DNA of 64,000 nucleotides from Bradyrhizobium sp. 132 (GTDB taxonomy: Bacteria > Pseudomonadota > Alphaproteobacteria > Rhizobiales > Xanthobacteraceae), in assembly GCF_023074185.1 (NCBI RefSeq), contig NZ_JADPKY010000043.1, positions 116,947 to 180,946 of the forward strand, given 5' to 3'. Position numbers and translations under genes: made by a program. Below the pieces are notes generated by a model. It worked only from the letters and a program-made list of their open reading frames with translations, was not told the origin of the DNA and ran no database searches. This document shows, in pieces, positions 36,089 through 44,699 of this stretch (positions within the stretch are counted from its first letter, which is position 1; every line of letters starts with the position of its first letter).

Positions 36089-37090
36089 TCACGATGCAGC
36101 CGCCTGCGGTGGACTAGCGGCAGTGAGTTCGCGCTCCGCGCGCCACCATCTCACGAGCTCCGACAGGCCCTGCTCGAGCGAAGTGGCGGCCCGGAAGCCG
36201 AGCAGGCGCTCAGCTTTTCCGATAGACGCCTGCCGGCGTGGCACCGGATTAATCGAACGCTCTGGTGCGAACTCCAAGCCTATTCCTTGCCGTCCCATCA
36301 CTGACGAGAGGGCTTGAGCGAGCTGCACCAAGCTCGTCTCCGTGGCGGTGCCCACGTTGAACACCTCGTCCGTGACCTTTGCCCTCGCCGCGAGAATATT
36401 GGCGCGGGCGACGTCGCGGACGTGCACGAAATCCATGGTGTGTCGGCCCTCACCGAAGATAACGGGAGGCAGGCCGGCCTCCAGTCGCTCCATCCAGCGG
36501 ATCAGGACCTCAGTGTAGCGTCCATGGATGTCCATACGGCTGCCATAGACGTTGAAGTATCGGAGCGCCACGTAATCTAGGCCGTACATGTCGTTGTAAG
36601 TGCGCAGTAGCCCTTCATTGAAGGCCTTGGCGGCCCCGTACAGAGTCCGATTATCGTACGGATTCTGTCGCTCGGTCGTGGGAAACTCCTCGGCCATGCC
36701 GTAGACGGATGCAGAGGAGGCGGCAATCACCTTCTCGACATTATGCTTGATGCAGAGGTCAAGCAGGTCAAACGTGGCATCCACCATGACTTCCTTGGCG
36801 AGACGAGGCTCGGCGGCGCAATGGGTGATGCGCAGTGCCGCCTGGTGAAACACAAGATCGGCCGCCTTGACCAGCGCGCTCATCAGCTTGCCATCGCGTA
36901 TATCACCCTGGACCAGCCGCACCGGCCCGCGTCCCAGCGCCCGGCGAAGATTCTCCGGCCGACCTCTTACCATGTTGTCGAGAGCGACGATTTCGATGCA
37001 GCCCTCGTCGCACAACTGGTCGATGATATGGGAGCCGATAAATCCCGCGCCGCCAGTGACCAGAATGCGTTTACCCTTAAGATCGATCAA
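36089..37090 (-). CDS. NAD-dependent sugar epimerase/dehydratase (SDR family)
   Basis: Starts with TTG at 37090, preceded by AGGAGGGC, and overlaps the stop of the DegT gene by four bases, so it is translationally coupled. The 333-residue protein has the Rossmann motif VTGGAGFIGSHI, LVFHQAALRITHCAAEP, SSASVYG, the catalytic Y-x3-K in LYGAAKAFNEG, and LRYFNVYGSRMD. These are features of extended SDRs acting on UDP-sugars. It resembles UDP-glucose/UDP-glucuronate 4-epimerases, but the substrate is not determined. It forms a two-gene unit with the aminotransferase at 37087. Confidence 0.88.
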   Translation of the reverse strand: MIDLKGKRILVTGGAGFIGSHIIDQLCDEGCIEIVALDNMVRGRPENLRRALGRGPVRLVQGDIRDGKLMSALVKAADLVFHQAALRITHCAAEPRLAKEVMVDATFDLLDLCIKHNVEKVIAASSASVYGMAEEFPTTERQNPYDNRTLYGAAKAFNEGLLRTYNDMYGLDYVALRYFNVYGSRMDIHGRYTEVLIRWMERLEAGLPPVIFGEGRHTMDFVHVRDVARANILAARAKVTDEVFNVGTATETSLVQLAQALSSVMGRQGIGLEFAPERSINPVPRRQASIGKAERLLGFRAATSLEQGLSELVRWWRAERELTAASPPQAAAS

Positions 37091-38256
37091 CTTGCCCTCC
37101 TGTTGTTGGGCCTTGCCAGAGCATCTTTGCGTTCGCCGTCGATTGCCCCAGCGAAGTCCAGGGGCGCCACTTTCTTCAGCCTGGAAGCGATTTCGGTCAC
37201 CTGTTCGGACAACAACTCCGGATAAATCGGGAGCGAAAGAAACTCGTTCGCAAGCCTCTCAGTAACGGGAAGATCGCCCGGACCGTAGCCGAGCTCCGCG
37301 TACGCTTTCTGCAGATGCACGGGAACGGGGTAATGAATGGCGGCGCCGATACCGGCTTCCTGCAGGGCGCTCAGCGCTTCATTACGGCGCGACATCCTGA
37401 CGGCATAAATATGATAGACATGGCGGCTATGGCACGGTGGCCGAGGGCGAGCGGACGAAAGACCCGACAGCAACCGATCGTATTCCGCGGCAATTGACCG
37501 GCGCGACTCTGTCCAAGCTTCAATGTAGTCCATCTTGACATTCAGCACCGCGCCCTGAATGCCATCCATGCGGTAGTTGTATCCGGCGATAACGTGATTG
37601 TATTTGGCCTTTTGGCCCCAGTCGCGCAGCAGTGAGACCCGATGCGCAAGCTCGGGCTGATCCGTCACGACTGCGCCGCCTTCGCCAAACGCGCCGAGGT
37701 TCTTGCCTGGATAGAAGCTGAAGCAGCCCAGATCGCCGATCGAACCTGCGCGTCGCCCCTTGTATTCCGCGCCATGAGCCTGCGCTGCGTCTTCGATGAC
37801 GAGGAGGCCATGCCGTCGAGCGATCGACATGATTGGATCCATGTCGGCCATCAGCCCGTGAAGGTGAACCGGCAGGATGGCCTTTGTTCGCGGCGTGATC
37901 GCAGCCTCAATGGCCGTCGGATTTATTGTCCATGTAGCAGGATCAACGTCCACGAAAACCGGTTTGGCACCGGTGTAGAGTATGGCAGCCGTCGTCGCAA
38001 CAAACGTCATCGAGACCGTGATGACTTCGTCGCCCGGTCCGATAGCGGCTGCGAGCAGCGCTAGATGGAGCGCGGAGGTGCCGCTGTTTAGCGCGCGGCA
38101 GTAAGCAACCTTGCAGTAGTCTGCGAAGCGTTCTTCGAAAGCGACAACCTCCGGCCCGAGTACAAATTGCGTACTCTCGATGGCCCGCACCACAGCGGCA
38201 TCGATGTCGGTTTTGATCTGGCGGTACTGGGCCTTCAAGTCCAGAAAAGGTATCAA
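37087..38256 (-). CDS. DegT/DnrJ/EryC1 family sugar aminotransferase
   Basis: Start is TTG 38256 with AAAAGGA seven bases upstream. The 389-residue protein shows MIPFLDLKAQYRQIKTDID, LNSGTSALHLALLAAAIGPG, VIEDAAQAHGAEYKG and the PLP Lys in FSFYPGKNLGAFGEGGA, a full set of family motifs. The C-terminus has HVYHIYAVR and IHYPVPVHLQKAY. It transaminates a keto-sugar nucleotide, as WbpE/WlbC-like enzymes do at C3 of UDP-sugars. It is coupled to the SDR gene and is a paralogue of the enzyme at 32930. Confidence 0.88.
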   Translation of the reverse strand: MIPFLDLKAQYRQIKTDIDAAVVRAIESTQFVLGPEVVAFEERFADYCKVAYCRALNSGTSALHLALLAAAIGPGDEVITVSMTFVATTAAILYTGAKPVFVDVDPATWTINPTAIEAAITPRTKAILPVHLHGLMADMDPIMSIARRHGLLVIEDAAQAHGAEYKGRRAGSIGDLGCFSFYPGKNLGAFGEGGAVVTDQPELAHRVSLLRDWGQKAKYNHVIAGYNYRMDGIQGAVLNVKMDYIEAWTESRRSIAAEYDRLLSGLSSARPRPPCHSRHVYHIYAVRMSRRNEALSALQEAGIGAAIHYPVPVHLQKAYAELGYGPGDLPVTERLANEFLSLPIYPELLSEQVTEIASRLKKVAPLDFAGAIDGERKDALARPNNRRAS

Positions 38257-38643
38257 GGCGCAATCCTTTTGTTGGATTAGTTATTTAATTCCTTTTTAAA
38301 ATAGATTTCTGATTAAATCAAGCAAGAAATAAAATGCATGGAAAGGTGTTAATAAGTAGGCGTTGAGCGCCGGCCGCGCTGGCGTGAAGGGTGAAGGAAG
38401 GATTTGGCGAGATTGATGGCTCACGTCACCATGACACATGCAGCTCAAGCGCCTTGCGAGTTGATTTAATGATAATTATGTATTTAGGATCTTATTTAAT
38501 GGACAATTGTGAAATGCTGGGAAATTGATGTACTTTGTTAAATTGAAGCAGCAAACAGCCTCCGAGATCGGCGCAGCCGATGCCTTGCGTAGCTCGCCCG
38601 GGAAGCGATCACCCAGAAGTTCGCCATGGGAATGATCTGATCG
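38257..38643. promoter_or_regulatory. AT-rich divergent intergenic region
   Basis: Two AT-rich islands, about 38275-38340 (for example TTATTTAATTCCTTTTTAAA) and 38460-38530 (ATTTAATGATAATTATGTAT), separate the minus-strand aminotransferase operon from the plus-strand glycosyltransferase at 38644. Divergent promoters probably lie here. No ORF or hairpin was recognised. Confidence 0.45.
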
Positions 38644-39567
38644 ATGGCAGCCAATGGAAATTCAAGTTTGATCGATTCCAACCGGGCTGGCATGATTTCG
38701 ATCGTCGTCCCGGCCCACAATGAGAGATCTGTTGTTGCACGGACGTTGAGCCAATGGGTCGGTAACCCCGGAGGCAGCGACCCGGCTTCGGGCGAGATCG
38801 AGGTGGTCGTCGTTTGTAACGGGTGTACAGACGATACAGCGGCAGTCGCCCGGCGATTCGGTCCAACCGTCCGTGTCGTCGAGTCGGATATTGCAAGGAA
38901 AACCCACGCCCTGAACCTCGGGGATCAAATTTCGGCGGCGTTTCCGCGGATTTATGCTGACGCCGATATCGTGATTACGCTTGATGCCATTCGAGCTCTG
39001 GCAAGACGCCTTGAGCAGGGCGACGTTTTGGCGGTGGCACCTACGGCCGATATCAATCTGACCGGCTGTTCGTCGCTGGTCCGCAGATACTACGGAATCC
39101 GGTCACGGCTGCCGTCTTCGCGAGAGGGAATTGGCGGTTCCGGCGTCTACGCCTTATCAGAGGTCGGGCGCGGGCGGTTCGGCCTGTTTCCAGATATCGT
39201 TGCCGATGACACGTATGTTCGTCTTCAGTTCAGGCCCGAAGAACGGGAGACACTGCCCTGCGTGAGCTCAACCGTATTCCCCCCACGCACTGTGCTTCAG
39301 CTGATTGCGGTCAGAAGTCGCGTGTACAGGGGAACTCTCGAGCTGGCCCGGCGCTTTCCCGAGCTGAATGTGCACAAAGGTGAAGCCAATCATCGGGCGC
39401 TCATTTCACTAATCAAAGAGCTTCATTTGTGGCCCGGACTGTTGATCTATTTTTTTGTCAACGTTCTTGCCCGATGCAGGGCGACCTTCTGGTCGCGAAG
39501 CAGAGCTCATCTCTGGCAACGCGATGAGACTTCTCGTGCGGCGCTCTCGGCCGATTCACTCGAATGA
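38644..39567 (+). CDS. GT2 family glycosyltransferase
   Basis: The 307-residue protein starts at ATG 38644 (ATG 38692, MISIVVPAHNERSVV, is an alternative). GT2 motifs: ISIVVPAHNE, IEVVVVCNGCTDDT, YADADIVITLDAI (metal-binding Asp-x-Asp) and LFPDIVADDTYVRLQF. The C-terminal 60 residues carry a hydrophobic segment (LWPGLLIYFFVNVLARC) that may anchor it to the membrane. It resembles transferases that use an Asp-Asp pair in the ADD context. The acceptor is unknown. Confidence 0.82.
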   Translation: MAANGNSSLIDSNRAGMISIVVPAHNERSVVARTLSQWVGNPGGSDPASGEIEVVVVCNGCTDDTAAVARRFGPTVRVVESDIARKTHALNLGDQISAAFPRIYADADIVITLDAIRALARRLEQGDVLAVAPTADINLTGCSSLVRRYYGIRSRLPSSREGIGGSGVYALSEVGRGRFGLFPDIVADDTYVRLQFRPEERETLPCVSSTVFPPRTVLQLIAVRSRVYRGTLELARRFPELNVHKGEANHRALISLIKELHLWPGLLIYFFVNVLARCRATFWSRSRAHLWQRDETSRAALSADSLE

Positions 39568-39568
39568 G

Positions 39569-39664
39569 AACTAGCGAATGGCGGAAGTCCAAGCCGCTAT
39601 GGACCGCAAGCAGCTTGCACGGCTAGCTGAGCGGATTGCCCGTCACTCGCTTCTATTGCGGTGA
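39569..39664 (+). pseudogene. Short remnant of a DegT aminotransferase gene
   Basis: Immediately after the GT2 stop, the sequence reads N-stop-RMAEVQAAMDRKQLARLAE, then RIARHSLLLR and a stop. It aligns with NYRMTDVQAAVGRKQLGKLA and RRRAIA of the aminotransferase at 32930-34117, at the protein and partly at the base level. It is about 30 codons from the middle of a DegT gene, left behind by a rearrangement. Confidence 0.65.
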
Positions 39665-39704
39665 ACCGCGATCGGTACACGCTGGATTAATTTCAGCTCC
39701 GAAT

Positions 39705-41138
39705 CTACGATACGGAAATCGCACGAAAGAGTACGTCAGCGTGACGCTTTGCGCAATCCGTGGCGCTGAAACGCTCTCTTGATTCCTCCGACAAGTGCTT
39801 TCGCGCTGCCAACCATCGGTCACGCTGTGCAATCACGGATTTCATTGCCGCGGCAAATTCTTCCCTATTTGGCTGCGGTTTAAACCGCATACGGCTTGCA
39901 CTATCCCAGCTCGCCGACTCCGCGCTCCCGAGCGGGTTTCCGACGACAAAACCTCGGCTGCCGTCCGTACCGACCTGGTCGCGCGCGCCGCCAACCTCGC
40001 TCAGGACAACAGGCAGCCCTGCGCTTAGCGCCTCCATGCTGGCCAGCGACCATCCTTCAAAAAACGAATCGAGAACGAAACAGTCAGCAGCCGCCAATAA
40101 AATGGATGGACTTGCAAAGGAGTGCCTGAGGTGAATTCGTCTCTTCATCGACAGCTCGTCCCGAAGTGCGCGCACTTGGCTGGTGTACATGTGGTTGTCT
40201 AGACGGCCAGCGATCAAGAGGTGCGCGTTCGGATCACCTTGTGCGACCTGGGAAAAGGCCTGCACGAGGCCATATGCATTCTTCTGGATCGAATGTCGGC
40301 CAAGGCTAAGAAAAAGAAATTCGTTATTGAGCCCAAGCCAGGCGCGCGCAACGGCACGATCGCAGGACGGACGATGTGTGTCATTGAAGGCATTCGGAAT
40401 CGTGACGATCCGATCCTCCGGAAACGAGCGATTGCCATTCAAGTATTGTCGTCTGACGAGTTCGCTTACCGCCACGAACGATGTAATCCACGCGGACCGC
40501 GTCCCCTCTCTGCTCCAGTCCGTACTTATTGGAGTCGGAATGCCGTGGAGCGTCTCGATAACCGGAATGCCCGCGCTTAGAGCTTGTTCCAGAATCCAAA
40601 CTGGCGGATCGTGGGCGCTTATGACATCAGGACGGTTGGCAACCAACCACTGACGACATTGGCTGGGTGAGGCGACAAGAACCGATGTTCCTTCTCGCTG
40701 GAGCGCCGTGCACAGTTGTCCCAAATAGGTTCTCACGTCAGGCCCCGAAGTCGGGGGCGTGCACATGACGGTCACACGAAGTCCCAGGACGGGTAACCGT
40801 CGCGCAAGGAAGGCAACAAATTCATCGAGACCACCGGCGTCGAGCGCTGGGGTAACTATCAGGCAATGCGCATGACGGGATGATGCTAAGAGTTCGGTCG
40901 GCTGGATATCGGGCGAACCTGGAGAATGCGGATCAGGAACGATCGGCACGGAATTCGTATTGCGCAAAATGAGCGGTCTAGACCAATCGTCGACGATTTC
41001 ATTGTTCTCCCAGCTGGAGGGTGCGCCAACAATCAGCTTTCTTCCGGCACGACGGACGCTGCGGGGTAAGCGCCAGGAATTTCGCTGAGCCCACAATATC
41101 GCCCGCTTTGAAAGGCCGTTGCGCACGAGACTCTTCAT
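39705..41138 (-). CDS. GT4 family glycosyltransferase
   Basis: The 477-residue GT-B protein has CLIVTPALDAGGLDEFVAFL near residue 90, IETLHGIP, VTIPNAFND, the hinge block FLFLSLGRHSIQKNAYGLVQ (donor-binding Arg/Lys region) and the GT4 EX7E motif FFEGWSLASMEALSAG, followed by LPVVLSEVGGARD. It lacks a signal peptide. It probably adds a sugar to the EPS repeat from a nucleotide donor. The gene lies 46 bases downstream of another glycosyltransferase on the minus strand, forming a small operon. Confidence 0.85.
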   Translation of the reverse strand: MKSLVRNGLSKRAILWAQRNSWRLPRSVRRAGRKLIVGAPSSWENNEIVDDWSRPLILRNTNSVPIVPDPHSPGSPDIQPTELLASSRHAHCLIVTPALDAGGLDEFVAFLARRLPVLGLRVTVMCTPPTSGPDVRTYLGQLCTALQREGTSVLVASPSQCRQWLVANRPDVISAHDPPVWILEQALSAGIPVIETLHGIPTPISTDWSREGTRSAWITSFVAVSELVRRQYLNGNRSFPEDRIVTIPNAFNDTHRPSCDRAVARAWLGLNNEFLFLSLGRHSIQKNAYGLVQAFSQVAQGDPNAHLLIAGRLDNHMYTSQVRALRDELSMKRRIHLRHSFASPSILLAAADCFVLDSFFEGWSLASMEALSAGLPVVLSEVGGARDQVGTDGSRGFVVGNPLGSAESASWDSASRMRFKPQPNREEFAAAMKSVIAQRDRWLAARKHLSEESRERFSATDCAKRHADVLFRAISVS

Positions 41139-41184
41139 AAGGCATCAACTGCTAGTGTTCTGATCCGAGGTCAGCTTTGTATGT

Positions 41185-42321
41185 TCACGACTGGAGGAGG
41201 GACCCAAAGATGTTGAGGATATCCTGTTTCTCAGCCTCCGGCGGATAGCGCCCAAACGCGAAGCGGGAAGCTGCGGTCGCCAGGGAATCTGCGGATCGCA
41301 GATCACTATCGATGCCGTGAATGGCCTGTTCTACCGCGCTTACAAAAGCAGCAACATCGCCGTCTTCAACGGCGGTTGCGAACGGAGGACGGAAATATTC
41401 GCGACCTCCAGAGCCGTGATACCCGACCACGATACATCCGCAGGCAAGGGCTTCGAGTGGTGGCAACCCAAATCCCTCTCGAAAACTAAAGCTGAGGAAT
41501 AATCTCGCGGTTCGAAGCAGTTCGGCCGTCTCTGCCTCGCTGCGTCCAGCGATGGCAACGATGTCCCAGCCGTTGAGAGCGCCGCGAAGCCTCAGTTGCG
41601 CAAGTACGGCAGCTGCGTCATCCGGTCGTTTTCTCGGCATGTAAACGATCCGACGTTGCTTCGAGCCTTGGGGCGGATGATACAAACTAGGATTAATCCC
41701 AAGTCGAAGACGCCGAACGGGGATTGCTGGAAAAGTGCGTCTGATGACGTCGGCATTGTCCTGAGAGACGACCAACACCAGCGCGAGATCTGGGTTGTTT
41801 GTATACGGTTCCGCGTGGGCAAGTCCATTTTCCAGAGAGCTTAATGTAAGATAGGCGTTCTGATTGAAAATTACCTGTCGAACGTTGCGCGGCAGGTTGC
41901 AGATCGATCGGCCATAAACTTCCGGTACAACGAATATGTCGCGCGGTCCTAAGGTTAGCTCGCTTGCGCTGACGACTCGCGTTGAGTTTTCAAACCAGCT
42001 GCAGCGAAATCCTGGTCGGGCGTGTAGGATGGCTGCATCCAGTCCAGCGGCGTTTAGGGTGTCGACACATTGGTATAACTTGCGGACTCCGCCGCTCGGG
42101 GATTTGTAATGTGGGCATAGGAACCAGGCAGTTGGAGATGACGAAGCGGGATTTCGTGCTGCCAAAACGCTCGCCCGGAGCTTGCCAATAGCGTGATCGG
42201 CACTTGCTTCATCCAAGAAGAGGCGAAACTGGTGCGAGCGGTGGCGAAGCGTCGAACGCGCGCGCTTGAGCAGAGACCTGACCACTCCTCTGTCGGATGC
42301 TTCAGTTTGCTCGTTTGCCAC
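41185..42321 (-). CDS. GT4-like glycosyltransferase
   Basis: It starts with GTG 42321 (378 residues). The fold is GT-B: WFLCPHYKSPSGGVRKLYQC in the N-terminal domain, LVVSQDNADVIRRTFP, LRLGINPSLYHPP, RRIVYMPRKRPDDAAAV and the C-terminal SFREGFGLPPLEALACGC with the EX7E glutamates. The N-terminal 50 residues are basic and helical. It is the first gene of a minus-strand pair with 39705-41138. Sugar specificity is unknown. Confidence 0.82.
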   Translation of the reverse strand: MANEQTEASDRGVVRSLLKRARSTLRHRSHQFRLFLDEASADHAIGKLRASVLAARNPASSSPTAWFLCPHYKSPSGGVRKLYQCVDTLNAAGLDAAILHARPGFRCSWFENSTRVVSASELTLGPRDIFVVPEVYGRSICNLPRNVRQVIFNQNAYLTLSSLENGLAHAEPYTNNPDLALVLVVSQDNADVIRRTFPAIPVRRLRLGINPSLYHPPQGSKQRRIVYMPRKRPDDAAAVLAQLRLRGALNGWDIVAIAGRSEAETAELLRTARLFLSFSFREGFGLPPLEALACGCIVVGYHGSGGREYFRPPFATAVEDGDVAAFVSAVEQAIHGIDSDLRSADSLATAASRFAFGRYPPEAEKQDILNIFGSLLQS

Positions 42322-42759
42322 CAGTAAATCCTATTCTAAAAATTAATATGGCTATTAAATTCAATCTTGTCGCAAATCAATAACTATCTTCCCCCAATTA
42401 ATATGGTAGTTGAAAATGGGGTTCGAACCTGCCGTTAGGAAGTATAGTCCAGGTCGCGATTATCCGGGCTAAAATTTAAGATGGTTTTTTAATTGACGAT
42501 TATATATAATCAAGAATATTTGCGCGGGTTGGCCTCTGGCGTGAAAGGGTTAAGGTCGTTGATAGGCATTATGGATCAAACGATCGGGTTGGAAGCTCTC
42601 GGCGGGATTCAATTGCTCTCCCGGAGAGCCGTTAGCGTGGCCATGACGATGGAGGATTCGCGACATTGCCAGTCATTAATTGAGGCGGGAAGTGGTTGGA
42701 GCGCACCTTCTCGTCGGTTTGGGGCCATCTGCTGGTTGCGCCTTCTGTAGGGGAACAAA
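42322..42759. promoter_or_regulatory. AT-rich divergent intergenic region
   Basis: Between divergent glycosyltransferase genes. The stretch from 42335 to about 42515 is very AT-rich in patches (for example TTAATTGACGATTATATATA at 42490) and probably contains both promoters. A frame at 42493-42750 has no ribosome-binding site and no family resemblance. GGTTCGAACC near 42420 resembles a tRNA T-arm, but no tRNA can be folded around it. Confidence 0.4.
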
Positions 42760-43929
42760 ATGAGTCACAATCAACACGTCCCCAGCAGCCAGGCAGCGCG
42801 GCGGATTGCATTCGCCACTATCGGCGATGCGAGCCAGGTGAAGTTCTGGTCCGGCACGCCGTTCCACATGTCCAAATCCCTGGCAAACCAAGGTCACGAG
42901 GTGGTCCATATCGGACCCCTAAGCGCACCGAGCCTGCCCTTATACAAGGCGTATTCCAGGCTTTGCCGTACCTTTCGCCGTCGGGGCCTCTCTCCATTCC
43001 AGGCGGGCCCCGTTGTTGCACAATATGCAGCGGACGCGGTACGCAAGATCCGCGCCGTGTCGGCCGATATCGTCTTCGCGCCCGCCGGATCCACCTTCGC
43101 CTGGAGCGTGCCCGATGGCGTTCCCCTCGTCTATGCGTCCGATGCGACCTTTCGGCTTATCGAGGACTATCATCCCAATTATCGAAACCTGTCACGCTCG
43201 GCTCGAAAGACCTCGGAACGCCTGGAGCGCGATACAATCACGCGCGCCGATTTGATCCTCTATCCGTCGCAGTGGGCGGCAGAATCCGCCGTTAGGGATT
43301 ATGGTGCCGATCCTGCGCGGGTGCATGTCGTTCCTTGGGGCGCCAACCTCAAAGAGGCGCCCGGTCGCGACTCCGTGCTTGGATGCCGGAAGCCAGGCCC
43401 GTGTCGGATGCTCCTGATCGGCGTCAACTGGAAAGAGAAGGGCGCTGACACCGCGATCGAGATTCTTGCTGAACTGAACGACAGAGGCGTAAAGGCGGAA
43501 CTCGTGATCTGCGGATGCTCTCCGCCGGAGCCTGTCACCCGGGATGGCCTGACGATCATCCCTTACCTCGACAAGAATGATCCTGCACAGCGCAGCCGGC
43601 TCGAGCAACTATATCGCGATGCGGATTTCTTTCTGTTGCCGACCCGCGCGGACTGCTTCCCCATCGTGTTGTGCGAAGCCGCAGCCCATGGTGTGCCGAG
43701 CGTTGCGCGGGCCACCGGTGGCGTTCCTTATGCCGTCCGCGAGGGAGCGACCGGCGTACTGGTGCCGTCGAACGCGAGCAAGTCAGACTACGCTGGCGTC
43801 ATTGCGGAGATTTTTGCGAACCCGAACAGGCTGGCCCGCCTGAGACAATCGAGCCGCGACGCCTACGAGACCCAACTGAATTGGCAGGCCTGGGGCCGAC
43901 GGGTCTCGGACCTGATACAAGCTCTATGA
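42760..43929 (+). CDS. GT4 family glycosyltransferase
   Basis: ATG 42760 is preceded by TAGGGGAA. The 389-residue GT-B enzyme shows IAFATIGDASQVKFWSGTPF near the start, PLVYASDATFRLIEDYHPNY, VHVVPWGANLKEAP, MLLIGVNWKEKGADTAIEIL and the donor-site block LLPTRADCFPIVLCEAAAHG, which corresponds to the EX7E region with an altered first Glu. It ends with a YETQLNWQAWGRRV helix typical of GT4 enzymes. The deacetylase gene overlaps its stop by four bases. Confidence 0.85.
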   Translation: MSHNQHVPSSQAARRIAFATIGDASQVKFWSGTPFHMSKSLANQGHEVVHIGPLSAPSLPLYKAYSRLCRTFRRRGLSPFQAGPVVAQYAADAVRKIRAVSADIVFAPAGSTFAWSVPDGVPLVYASDATFRLIEDYHPNYRNLSRSARKTSERLERDTITRADLILYPSQWAAESAVRDYGADPARVHVVPWGANLKEAPGRDSVLGCRKPGPCRMLLIGVNWKEKGADTAIEILAELNDRGVKAELVICGCSPPEPVTRDGLTIIPYLDKNDPAQRSRLEQLYRDADFFLLPTRADCFPIVLCEAAAHGVPSVARATGGVPYAVREGATGVLVPSNASKSDYAGVIAEIFANPNRLARLRQSSRDAYETQLNWQAWGRRVSDLIQAL

Positions 43930-44651
43930 TTGTCCTCAACTATCACGAACTGGTGGAAGCGTCGCCTTCGAATGCGTGGTGCCTGACGCATGAAATATTC
44001 GATGCGCATCTCGCGCTTTGCGGGGACATACTGGTCTCGCCTCAAGCGTTTCTGGAGCATTGCCGCGATCCGAAAGCCAGCCACAGCGGTGCTGTCCTGC
44101 TCACGTTCGACGATGGATTTCTTTCGGACTACACGCATGTCTATGCTCGTTACGTGAAGACCGGACGGATTCCAGGGTTCATGTCCTTTATCCCTGTGGA
44201 TTTCGTAGGCTCGCCGGGACGCATGAGCTGGGACATGATTGAGGAACTTAGCAGGGCCGGCGTTGTGATTGGCTCGCATGGCATGGCCCATGTCGATTTG
44301 ACCACTGTCTCGGATGTCGAACTCCATCGCGAGCTTGCGATGTCGAAGTCGATGCTGGAGGATCGCCTCGGGCAACAAGTTACCCTTTTCGCCTTCCCAT
44401 ATGGGCGCTTTTCCCGACGGGTTTGGCATGCGGCTCTGAAGGCGGGCTACTCGCACCTCTTTACAATCCAGCTTGGCTATCATCGCGGGTTCGAATTCTT
44501 TCTCTATTCCCGTCTTTGCCTGACGAACAACATGGATGCGACCTACATGCGCCAGCACTTGATTGATCCGGATGCGATGCGCGGCTTTGCCTGGAGGATC
44601 AGCACAAGACTGGGGCTGTATCGCCAACTGATGCGCTTGCGGTATCGATAA
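43926..44651 (+). CDS. Polysaccharide deacetylase family protein
   Basis: ATG 43926 lies in an ATGA overlap with the glycosyltransferase gene. The 241-residue protein has carbohydrate esterase 4 (NodB-homology) motifs: VLLTFDDGFLSDY (motif 1, catalytic base and metal Asp), IGSHGMAHVDLTT (motif 2, metal His residues) and LFAFPYGRFSRRV (motif 3). No signal peptide is seen, so it may act in the cytoplasm on lipid-linked intermediates or be exported by another route. It probably N- or O-deacetylates a sugar of the EPS unit, next to an acetyltransferase-bearing pathway. Confidence 0.85.
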   Translation: MIVLNYHELVEASPSNAWCLTHEIFDAHLALCGDILVSPQAFLEHCRDPKASHSGAVLLTFDDGFLSDYTHVYARYVKTGRIPGFMSFIPVDFVGSPGRMSWDMIEELSRAGVVIGSHGMAHVDLTTVSDVELHRELAMSKSMLEDRLGQQVTLFAFPYGRFSRRVWHAALKAGYSHLFTIQLGYHRGFEFFLYSRLCLTNNMDATYMRQHLIDPDAMRGFAWRISTRLGLYRQLMRLRYR

Positions 44652-44699
44652 CATCGTCACGGTGCAGCGGGCAGGGCATTTCAGATAGGATGGAAGCCG

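Noticed and set aside
35694..36317. Overlapping open frames on both strands near 36 kb
   Set aside because: All are Arg/Ala/Pro-rich, lack ribosome-binding sites and partly overlap the real epimerase gene.
42410..42450. GGTTCGAACC resembling a tRNA T-arm
   Set aside because: No matching acceptor stem, D-arm or anticodon arm can be folded within about 80 bases upstream, and the surrounding sequence is an AT-rich promoter-like region.
42493..42750. 85-codon frame upstream of the GT4 gene at 42760
   Set aside because: No ribosome-binding site, no conserved text, and it lies in the divergent promoter region.
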